Shown here piece after piece: positions 24,904 to 32,269 of a stretch of 64,000 nucleotides of DNA. Source of the stretch: an uncultured Dialister sp. (lineage in GTDB: Bacteria; Bacillota; Negativicutes; Veillonellales; Dialisteraceae); assembly GCA_900314595.1 (NCBI GenBank), contig OMVW01000001.1, forward strand, positions 124,001 through 188,000, written 5' to 3'. The position numbers and the translations under genes are program-made. The notes beneath the pieces are model-generated. The model searched no databases. It saw only the letters and a program-made list of their open reading frames with translations, and had not been told where the DNA came from. How positions within the stretch are numbered: the first letter of the stretch is position 1; every line of letters begins with the position of its first letter.

Positions 24904-24961
24904 TTCAGAAGGTATACCAACTATGTATGGATGAATTTATCAAGGGAAGGGAGCCAGATTT

Positions 24962-26200
24962 ATGAATCATTTAAAAGATGACAAAGCTGTGTATGAGGCA
25001 ATCCAGGAAGAATTAAACCGCCAGAGAAACAAGCTGGAAATGATTGCTTCAGAAAATATTGTCAGCTATGCAGTCATGGAGGCCCAGGGAAGCGTTCTTA
25101 CAAATAAGTATGCAGAAGGATATCCGGGGAAGAGATATTATGGCGGCTGCGAATATGTTGATAAAGTCGAACAGCTTGCAATTGACAGGGCTAAAGAACT
25201 CTTTGGAGCAGATCATGTCAATGTACAGCCTCATTCCGGCTCCCAGGCAAACTTTGCAGTTTATTATGGATTGCTGAAGCCGGGCGATGTCATGATGGGC
25301 ATGAACCTGACCGATGGTGGTCATCTCTCTCATGGAAGTCCTGTTAATATTTCCGGTAATTACTTTAAAGTCATTCCTTATGGCGTTAGGAAAGAAGATG
25401 AGCTTCTTGATTATGATGCTATGGAGAAAACAGCAAAAGAAGTTCATCCTAAACTGATTATCGGCGGTACAAGTGCATATTCCAGAATTATTGATTTTGA
25501 GAAAATTGCATCTATTGCTCATGAAGTAGGAGCTCTTTTCATGGTAGATATGGCTCATTTTGCCGGTCTCGTGGCAGGCGGGGAATACCCAAGCCCTGTA
25601 CCGTGGGCAGATATCGTGACTACTACCACCCATAAGACACTCCGCGGACCACGCGGCGGTATTATCATGTGTAAAGAAAAATATGCAAAGGCCATTGATA
25701 AAGCTGTATTCCCCGGAATGCAGGGCGGACCGCTGATGCATGTTATTGCGGCAAAGGCAGTAGCTTTTGGCGAAGATCTGAGCGATGATTTCAAGGAATA
25801 TGCAAAACAAATTAAGAAAAATGAGAAGGTTCTTTCCGATGAACTGCAGAAAGATGGCATTCGTGTTGTATCCGGCGGCACAGATACCCATGTCCTTCTG
25901 GCTGATATGAAATCCATCGGTATTACCGGTAAAGTCGCACAGAATGTGCTCGATGAAATCGGAATTACGGCCAACAGAAATACCATTCCGTTTGAAACGT
26001 TGAGCCCATTTGTAACCAGTGGTATCAGACTGGGTTCTCCGGCACTTACCACCCGCGGCCTTAAAGAAGAAGATTTCAAAGAAATTGCCGATATTATTGC
26101 TACCGTTCTGAAGGCACCGGAAGATGCAACTGTCAAAGCTGCCTGTGCTGAAAGAATACATGCTCTTTGTGTTAAATATCCCCTTTATAAAGATTTATAA
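24962..26200 (+). CDS. glyA: Serine hydroxymethyltransferase
   Basis: A 412-residue PLP enzyme converting serine and tetrahydrofolate to glycine and methylene-THF. It has SENIVSYAVMEAQGS at the N-terminus, HSGSQANFAVY, and the PLP lysine in THKTLRGPRGG (Lys225). Length is standard and the start is ATG 24962 after an AAGGGAAGGG region. It is transcribed alone between the upstream terminator and a perfect 20-base-pair terminator at 26206. Confidence 0.96.
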   Translation: MNHLKDDKAVYEAIQEELNRQRNKLEMIASENIVSYAVMEAQGSVLTNKYAEGYPGKRYYGGCEYVDKVEQLAIDRAKELFGADHVNVQPHSGSQANFAVYYGLLKPGDVMMGMNLTDGGHLSHGSPVNISGNYFKVIPYGVRKEDELLDYDAMEKTAKEVHPKLIIGGTSAYSRIIDFEKIASIAHEVGALFMVDMAHFAGLVAGGEYPSPVPWADIVTTTTHKTLRGPRGGIIMCKEKYAKAIDKAVFPGMQGGPLMHVIAAKAVAFGEDLSDDFKEYAKQIKKNEKVLSDELQKDGIRVVSGGTDTHVLLADMKSIGITGKVAQNVLDEIGITANRNTIPFETLSPFVTSGIRLGSPALTTRGLKEEDFKEIADIIATVLKAPEDATVKAACAERIHALCVKYPLYKDL

Positions 26201-26205
26201 TTTAT

Positions 26206-26249
26206 GGCCAAGTAAAAAGTCCTCCTGAGGGAGGACTTTTTACTTGGCC
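26206..26249 (+). terminator. Terminator of glyA, perfect 20-bp stem
   Basis: Positions 26206-26225 are exactly complementary to 26230-26249 around a TGAG tetraloop. The A5 and T5 tracts are inside the stem, so the shape is symmetric and could work in both directions. Confidence 0.85.
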
Positions 26250-26375
26250 TGATTTCATGAAGAAGAACCCTTTCGATTCCGTCTTATTTACGTATGGTCC
26301 ATTTTTTTCTCGTCATGATATAATAATACAACAGAGACAAAAATTGATTTTATATATTTTCATAGGGAGGACGTT

Positions 26376-27470
26376 ATGAGGAATAAAAAATTATGGATCA
26401 TCCTCATTATTGTTATCATTTTAGCCTGCGCGGGGGGATGGTACTGGTACAGTAGAAATCATAAAGAACAGAAGCAGAACTATACCCTGGGATCAGTTGG
26501 CAGGGATAATATTGTTCTTACTGTTGACGCTACGGGAACTATTGAGCCTGATAACAGTGTTGAACTTTCAGCGACTGCTTCCGGTACACTGGAAAAAGTG
26601 TATGTGAAGCAGAATGAAACTGTAAAAAAGGGCCAGGTTCTGGCTATGATTGAATCCAAAGCCCTTACGTCTACAATGAAACAGACTCAGAATACCCTTG
26701 AAAACAAGGAATCCTATTATAACAGATTAAATAGACTGTATGAGCAGGGGGCTATTTCTTACCAGGAAATGGATAATGCCCGTCTTGATTTCAAAAATGC
26801 CCAGGCCGCTTATGACAAAGCTCAGGCAGATGTTAATGATACCATTATTACTTCTCCGATGGATGGTATGGTTATTGGAGAACCCATGAAAGAAGGGGAG
26901 ACCGTATCCCAGGGCCTTTCCAGCCAGATGGTCATCGTTCGTGTGGCAGATCTTTCCGCCATGCGGATTGAGCTTCTTGTGGATGAAACAGATATTGGTG
27001 AAGTGAAAAATGGGCAGGGCGTAGAGTTTACTGTTGATGCATATCCAAATAAAACTTTCCATGGCGTAGTAACAGACATTTCCAAAAAACAGTATTCGTC
27101 CAGTTCCTCCTCCAGTTCTTCTTCCAATTCTGTAGTTTATTACACGGTTTATGTGGAAATTAATAAAGATGAACTGGATGGGCTTTATCCATCTATGACT
27201 GCCAGGGCTACTATTCATGGTAGAGAAAGTGGTGATACTCTCGTCGTACCGGTTACGGCAATTCGCAGTGATACGGAAGGCTCTTATGTATATGTTAATA
27301 GTAATGGGCAATTGAATAAATCTTATGTGACTACCGGTATTTCAACGGATAAAGAAATAGAAATTCTTAATGGCCTGAAAGAAGGAGACGAAATTGTTGT
27401 AAGCGGCACCGTTTCACAGGAAAAATCCACTCCGACCAATAAAAGGAACAGACCGGGGCCGAGGTTCTAA
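26376..27470 (+). CDS. MacA/HlyD-like periplasmic adaptor (RND/ABC efflux)
   Basis: A 364-residue membrane-fusion protein. It has an N-terminal membrane helix (about 7-25), a lipoyl-like half motif (SGTLEKVYVKQNETVKKGQVL), a helical hairpin near residues 90-155, the second lipoyl half (SPMDGMVIGEPMKEGETVSQG), and a beta-barrel region interrupted by ten serines (codons at 27096-27125). It would link the inner-membrane ABC transporter encoded by the next two genes to an outer-membrane channel in a diderm, or act as in YknX of Bacillus. A TATAAT at 26319-26324 with a weak -35 lies upstream. Confidence 0.88.
   Translation: MRNKKLWIILIIVIILACAGGWYWYSRNHKEQKQNYTLGSVGRDNIVLTVDATGTIEPDNSVELSATASGTLEKVYVKQNETVKKGQVLAMIESKALTSTMKQTQNTLENKESYYNRLNRLYEQGAISYQEMDNARLDFKNAQAAYDKAQADVNDTIITSPMDGMVIGEPMKEGETVSQGLSSQMVIVRVADLSAMRIELLVDETDIGEVKNGQGVEFTVDAYPNKTFHGVVTDISKKQYSSSSSSSSSSNSVVYYTVYVEINKDELDGLYPSMTARATIHGRESGDTLVVPVTAIRSDTEGSYVYVNSNGQLNKSYVTTGISTDKEIEILNGLKEGDEIVVSGTVSQEKSTPTNKRNRPGPRF
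27096..27125 (+). repeat. Poly-serine codon tract in the MacA-like gene
   Basis: Ten consecutive serine codons (TCN and AGT mixed) inside a predicted beta-barrel loop of the adaptor. The mixed codons argue against simple slippage of one trinucleotide and for selection of a flexible loop. Confidence 0.8.
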
Positions 27471-28183
27471 TGATGTCATATCAGGATAAACTCTCTACCG
27501 TTATACGCCTGCGCGGTATAGGGAAAAGCTATTATATCGGTACTGAAGAGGTGCCGGTATTGACACATATCGACTTGGATATCGAAAAAGGCGAATTCGT
27601 TTCCATCATGGGATCTTCCGGTGCCGGTAAGTCCACATTGATGAACATACTTGGCTGCCTTGATCGTCCTACTAAAGGTTCATATATGCTGGACGGTAAA
27701 GAAGTAGCCAATCTGAATGACAGTGAACTTGCATATACCAGAAACCGTAAAATAGGATTTGTATTCCAGAGCTTCAATTTGCTTCCAAGGCTTTCTGCGC
27801 TCGATAATGTGATTCTGCCTATGATTTATGGAAATCAATATAAAGACCGGAGAAAGGAACGTGCCACAGCCATGCTTGAATCGGTTGGCCTTGGTGACCG
27901 TATCCATCATATGCCGGCAGAAATGTCCGGCGGTCAGCGTCAGCGTGTTGCTATTGCCAGGGCTTTGATTAACAATCCTGCTATTATTATGGCTGATGAA
28001 CCGACAGGCAATCTTGATAGTAAATCGACCAGAGAAGTAATGGAAATTTTTTCAAGACTTTATGAGGATGGTAAAACCATTATACTGGTTACCCATGAAA
28101 TGGACGTAGCCCGTTATGCGACGAGGCATGTTATTTTATCTGATGGTCACATCAGTAAAGATATCAGGGGGCCGCTGCCATGA
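27470..28183 (+). CDS. MacB-like ABC transporter ATPase
   Basis: A 237-residue ABC ATPase of the LolD/MacB type, with Walker A GSSGAGKS (48-55), Q-loop VFQSFNLLP, signature MSGGQRQR, Walker B IIMADEPTGNLD and an H-loop in VTHEMD. The LDRPTKG and GNLDSK segments are typical of this group, which works in mechanotransmission rather than substrate translocation through the membrane. The ATG overlaps the adaptor stop and the permease starts four bases before this stop. Confidence 0.93.
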   Translation: MMSYQDKLSTVIRLRGIGKSYYIGTEEVPVLTHIDLDIEKGEFVSIMGSSGAGKSTLMNILGCLDRPTKGSYMLDGKEVANLNDSELAYTRNRKIGFVFQSFNLLPRLSALDNVILPMIYGNQYKDRRKERATAMLESVGLGDRIHHMPAEMSGGQRQRVAIARALINNPAIIMADEPTGNLDSKSTREVMEIFSRLYEDGKTIILVTHEMDVARYATRHVILSDGHISKDIRGPLP

Positions 28184-29394
28184 CCAATATTTATTTTGAA
28201 AGTATACTTATGGCCTGGGGATCCATTGTCAGCAATAAAATGCGGTCACTTTTGACGATGCTGGGGATTATTATTGGCGTGGCAGCCGTCATTGCGCTGA
28301 TGTCTATCGGGTATGGCGTCCAGGATAAGATTACAAGCGATATTTCAAGTCTGGGCTCCAATACGATAACTATTACTCCAGGGACAGGCCATAAACCGGG
28401 CGTTCGTCCTGCTGCAGGTTCTATGCAGACACTGACTTATAAAGATTATTTAGCAATTAAAAATCTCCCCAATATATCCTATGCTGCTCCTTTGGTTAAT
28501 AGCAGTTATCTTCTTGTCAGCGGCAATAAAAATTGGACTACCAGAATTTATGGCTGTACTGAAGATTATGCCAAAATATCAAGCCTTTCTGTACAGGAGG
28601 GACGTTTTTGGACTGATAAGGAATACAGTTCTCGTGCAAGAATATGTATTATTGGCAAGACTGTAGCTTCCGGCTTATTTGGCGATGAATCTCCGTTAGG
28701 TCAGAAAATCCGTATTAACGGTGATCCTTTTACTGTGATTGGTCTTCTGGAGGAAAAAGGATATTCCTTTATGGATCAGGATGATCGCGTTTTGATTCCG
28801 TTTACTACAGTTCAGGAACGCATGCTTCATATTACTTATGTGAATAATATAGTCATTACCTCTGATAATGCTGATGATTTAAGCCAGATAGAATCGGATG
28901 TAACAAGCCTTCTGAGAACCAGGCATCGTATTCGGACGGGCAAGGAAGATGACTTTTCCATCTCTAATTCCCAGGATCTGATGGCTACAATGAAGTCTAC
29001 TACACAGACATTGACTTTCTTTTTGGGAAGTATTGCGGCTATTTCTCTCCTTGTTGGCGGAATTGGCATTATGAATATTATGCTTGTCTCGGTGACTGAG
29101 AGAACGAGGGAAATTGGCATCCGGAAAGCCCTGGGAGCCACTTATACCATGATAATCGTACAGTTCCTGATTGAGTCTGTTACAGTAAGCGTGGCAGGTG
29201 GTCTGATTGGTGTATTGCTTGGAATAGGTGCTTCCAAAGTTATTCCAATGGTAACAACCTTATCCACAGTTCTTGCAGTAACTCCTATTTTCGGTTCGTT
29301 TATATTTTCCGTTCTGATTGGTCTTGTCTTTGGCCTGTATCCAGCCCAGAAAGCAGCAAGACTGAATCCGATTGATGCTCTTCATTATGAATAG
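28180..29394 (+). CDS. MacB-like FtsX-family permease
   Basis: A 404-residue permease with one N-terminal helix near residues 25-45 (SLLTMLGIIIGVAAVIAL), a large extracytoplasmic MacB_PCD domain and three C-terminal helices. ERTREIGIRKALGAT before the third helix and GLYPAQKAARLNPIDALHYE at the end are FtsX-family marks. With the ATPase and adaptor it forms a three-gene YknXYZ/MacAB-type exporter. The cargo (drug, peptide or lipid) cannot be told from sequence. No outer-membrane TolC homologue is adjacent. Confidence 0.92.
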   Translation: MTNIYFESILMAWGSIVSNKMRSLLTMLGIIIGVAAVIALMSIGYGVQDKITSDISSLGSNTITITPGTGHKPGVRPAAGSMQTLTYKDYLAIKNLPNISYAAPLVNSSYLLVSGNKNWTTRIYGCTEDYAKISSLSVQEGRFWTDKEYSSRARICIIGKTVASGLFGDESPLGQKIRINGDPFTVIGLLEEKGYSFMDQDDRVLIPFTTVQERMLHITYVNNIVITSDNADDLSQIESDVTSLLRTRHRIRTGKEDDFSISNSQDLMATMKSTTQTLTFFLGSIAAISLLVGGIGIMNIMLVSVTERTREIGIRKALGATYTMIIVQFLIESVTVSVAGGLIGVLLGIGASKVIPMVTTLSTVLAVTPIFGSFIFSVLIGLVFGLYPAQKAARLNPIDALHYE

Positions 29395-29434
29395 CTTCAG
29401 AATTTTCTTTTATACTCTGATTGACTACTGGCAG

Positions 29435-29463
29435 TGGTTAATCATCCTGTTTCTTGATATAAT
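29435..29463 (+). promoter_or_regulatory. Candidate promoter of the acyl-CoA dehydrogenase gene
   Basis: TGGTTA (29435-29440) and TATAAT (29458-29463) are 17 bases apart, about 90 bases before the start codon. The -35 is weak. Confidence 0.4.
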
Positions 29464-29553
29464 CTTTATTGAGAGATTTTGATTTCATATTGGTCAAGAT
29501 GGAAGATGCTGCCTGCAGGAAGCATCGGTACTATTTCCAAATAAGGGGGAGAA

Positions 29554-30690
29554 ATGGATTTTTCGATTAACGATGAACAGCAGGAACTTGTTTCTCTTGC
29601 AAAAATGATTGCTCAGAATGAAATTGCACCGAGGGCTCTGGATATCGATAAAAGCGGTAAAATGGATGATGAACTGCTTCATATCCTGAAACAGTCTGGT
29701 ATGACACAGCTTTCTGTACCAAAGGAATATGGTGGGGCAGGACTTGATCTTCTGACCATCGCTCTGATTGCTGAAGAACTGGCAAAAGGGTGTGCCGGTG
29801 TAGCTACCGTCTGTGCCGCAAACTCTCTGGCTTCATTCCCAATACTGATTGCCGGCAGCGATGAACAGAAAAAGAACTATTTTGACTGCCTGAATCAGGG
29901 GGGCATGTCCTGCTTTGCCTTGACAGAACCGGGAGCCGGTTCTGATGCCGGTGCGGTTTCATGTCGAGCCCGCAAGGTGGATGGTGGTTATGTACTGAAT
30001 GGTACGAAGTGCTTTATCACCAATGCTCCGATTGCAGATAAAATCACCCTGTTTGCAAATACCAGAGAAGCTGGAGGTATTCGCGGACTTACGGTATTCC
30101 TTGTTGACAGAAATACGCCAGGCCTTTCTATCGGGAAAGAAGAAGATAAGATGGGGATTCGGGCGTCTGCTACTTCGGAAATTATTTTTGATAACTGCTT
30201 TATCCCTGCTTCTGCCAGAATCGGCAGAGAAGGGATGGGTTTCCGTCTTGCCATGGAAACTCTGGAGAAATCAAGACCTGTAGTAGGGGCTATTTCCGTT
30301 GGTATTGCCCAGGCTGCTCTGGAAAGTTCAATTCATTATGCCCATCAGAGAAAACAATTTGGGCAGAAGATAGCCTCTTTTGAAATGGTTCAGCAGATGA
30401 TTGCTGATATGGTGACTAAGACAGAAGCGGCAAGGGCACTGGTACATAAAGCCTGCTGGATGCAGATGAAAGGCAGTAAGCAGGCCGGACTTTTCTCAGC
30501 AATGTCAAAATGCTTTGCATCAGATACCGCTATGGAAGTTACTACTACGGCTGTACAGGTTATGGGTGGTAACGGTTATTCCCGCGAAAATCCAAATGAA
30601 AAATATATGCGTGATGCCAAGATCATGCAGATTTATGAAGGCACTAACCAGGTTCAGCGTCTGGTCATCGCGAATGCGGCTATGTATTAA
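29554..30690 (+). CDS. Acyl-CoA dehydrogenase
   Basis: A 378-residue flavin-dependent acyl-CoA dehydrogenase with TEPGAGSDAGA (FAD/substrate motif), the family C-terminal QVMGGNGY, and the catalytic glutamate in IYEGTNQVQR (Glu362). That glutamate position matches short-chain and butyryl-CoA dehydrogenases. It oxidises an acyl-CoA or, run in reverse with electron bifurcation, reduces an enoyl-CoA. There are no etfAB, thiolase or crotonase genes beside it, so its pathway and electron partner are unclear. GGGGGAG lies just before ATG 29554. Confidence 0.93.
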   Translation: MDFSINDEQQELVSLAKMIAQNEIAPRALDIDKSGKMDDELLHILKQSGMTQLSVPKEYGGAGLDLLTIALIAEELAKGCAGVATVCAANSLASFPILIAGSDEQKKNYFDCLNQGGMSCFALTEPGAGSDAGAVSCRARKVDGGYVLNGTKCFITNAPIADKITLFANTREAGGIRGLTVFLVDRNTPGLSIGKEEDKMGIRASATSEIIFDNCFIPASARIGREGMGFRLAMETLEKSRPVVGAISVGIAQAALESSIHYAHQRKQFGQKIASFEMVQQMIADMVTKTEAARALVHKACWMQMKGSKQAGLFSAMSKCFASDTAMEVTTTAVQVMGGNGYSRENPNEKYMRDAKIMQIYEGTNQVQRLVIANAAMY

Positions 30691-30711
30691 TCAATTTTTT
30701 TCATTTTCTGT

Positions 30712-30739
30712 TTGACTTTTTAAATAGTGATGTTAAAAT
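30712..30739 (+). promoter_or_regulatory. pheS: Promoter of pheST
   Basis: TTGACT (30712-30717) and TAAAAT (30734-30739) are 16 bases apart, just upstream of the T-box leader. Confidence 0.65.
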
Positions 30740-30751
30740 AGTTTTATAACT

Positions 30752-30956
30752 TGAGGCGATGAAAAAGAAAGAGTTCTGGAAAATTCTCTCAGGGATCCGG
30801 TGATAGTGGGACACCGGAAGAAGGATCGGGACTTGATTCACTTTGGAGCTGCCAGTTGAATGGAGTAGGCTGGACGTAAGGCTGCGTTAAAGCTTTCGAG
30901 TACAAAATCAGGGTGGTACCGCGAATGACTTCGCCCCTTCAGGGGCGAAGTTTTTT
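30752..30956 (+). promoter_or_regulatory. T-box leader (Phe) with terminator, controlling pheST
   Basis: The leader has a stem I ending in a segment like CACTTTGGAGC, with a TTC (Phe) specifier codon at 30837-30839 followed by A. The T-box core AGGGTGGTACCGCG lies at 30910-30923, and the terminator is an 11-base-pair stem (30928-30938 and 30941-30951) with a T-run. Uncharged tRNA-Phe would pair with the specifier and the T-box bulge and favour the antiterminator. The Phe specifier agrees with the downstream phenylalanyl-tRNA synthetase genes. Confidence 0.93.
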
Positions 30957-31032
30957 ATTTGTTCTAAATTGTGGAAACTGATTTTGCATCGGCTTTTAAC
31001 AGTCTTCACTTATATTTTCAGGAGGTATAGTA

Positions 31033-32250
31033 ATGGATAACAAGCTTGATGAGCTGAAAGCGAAGGCTCAGGAATTACTTGAAGTCTGCAATGACGAAAC
31101 GAAAAAGAAAGAAACCCTGGATTCCCTGAAAAACGGGATGACTGCTTTTCTTAACGACATGAAAAAATTGAATAAAGAGGACAAAGTGTCCCTTGATTCT
31201 ATCGCAGACCAGGTGAGAAATAAAATCGTAACATTTATGACTGCAGATTTGAATGAACTGCAGGAAGATGCCAGAAATAAAATTGCCGCATCCATGGATG
31301 AAAAGGCTCTGCAGGATACTAAAGTATTTTTCCTCGGCAAAAAGGGAAAACTTACAGCCATCCTCAGGGGTATGAAGGATGTATCCGCCGAACAGCGCCC
31401 GGTGATCGGTGCCCTTGCCAACCAGGTCAGAGAAAATGTAGAAGCTGCTATTGCCGAAAAGATGGAAGAATTGAAAGCAAAGAGACTGCAGCGGAAAATT
31501 GAGCGGGAAACAGTGGATATTACTCTTCCTGCCCGTCACCAGAAAGTGGGACATATCCATCCCCTGGATAAGGCTCTGCGTGAAATTATGAAATCCTTCG
31601 TTCGTATGGGCTATTCCGTTGAGGAAGGACCGGAAATTGAACAGGATTATTATAACTTTGAATGTTTGAACCTGCCAAAAGACCATCCCGCCAGAGACAT
31701 GCAGGATTCTTTCTATATTACTCCGGATATTCTTCTTCGTACTCATACATCCCCTGTTCAGGCAAGGACGCTGAGAAAACATGAACCAAATTCTCCAATC
31801 CGCATGATTGCACCCGGTAAAGTATTCCGCTGGGATAATGATGCTACCCATTCACCGGTATTCCATCAGGTTGAAGGACTTGTCGTGGATAAAGGAATCA
31901 GCTTTGCAGACCTGAAAGGGACACTTGAAATTTTCCTGAAAGATCTTTTTGGTTCTGACACAAAGATTCGCTTCAGAGCCAGCTATTTCCCATTTACGGA
32001 ACCGTCAGCCGAAGTTGATATTTCTTTTGCTGCCAGGACTGGCGAAGATGATGGAGATCCGGACTGGCTTGAAATCCTTGGCTGCGGCATGGTTCATCCC
32101 ATGGTATTAAAGCTGAACGGTTATGATCCGGAAAAGGTCAGTGGTTTTGCATTCGGTATGGGCATTGAAAGAATTGCCATGCTGCTTTATGGAATTGATG
32201 ACCTCAGAAACTTCTACGAAAATGATGTCAGATTCCTGAAGCAGTTCTAA
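31033..32250 (+). CDS. pheS: Phenylalanyl-tRNA synthetase alpha subunit with extended N-terminus
   Basis: A 405-residue class II alpha subunit; most are near 340. Motif 2 (GKVFRWDNDATHSPVFHQVEG) and motif 3 (FAFGMGIERIAML) are intact. The N-terminal tRNA-binding coiled coil appears twice: residues 37-76 align without gaps to residues 108-147, including LTA/MTA, M-K, and an A-x-Q-V-R block. The second copy is the one that matches ordinary PheS (FLGKKGKLTAIL). The first is probably a tandem duplicate, inserted before it, that lengthens the arm. AGGAGGT lies upstream of ATG 31033. Confidence 0.95.
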   Translation: MDNKLDELKAKAQELLEVCNDETKKKETLDSLKNGMTAFLNDMKKLNKEDKVSLDSIADQVRNKIVTFMTADLNELQEDARNKIAASMDEKALQDTKVFFLGKKGKLTAILRGMKDVSAEQRPVIGALANQVRENVEAAIAEKMEELKAKRLQRKIERETVDITLPARHQKVGHIHPLDKALREIMKSFVRMGYSVEEGPEIEQDYYNFECLNLPKDHPARDMQDSFYITPDILLRTHTSPVQARTLRKHEPNSPIRMIAPGKVFRWDNDATHSPVFHQVEGLVVDKGISFADLKGTLEIFLKDLFGSDTKIRFRASYFPFTEPSAEVDISFAARTGEDDGDPDWLEILGCGMVHPMVLKLNGYDPEKVSGFAFGMGIERIAMLLYGIDDLRNFYENDVRFLKQF

Positions 32251-32269
32251 TGGAAGGGAGATTAAATAG

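Noticed and set aside
25049..26161. A 370-codon open frame on - antisense to glyA
   Set aside because: The overlapping + strand protein is a full SHMT with PLP lysine; the antisense frame has no start signal and looks like a codon-bias shadow.
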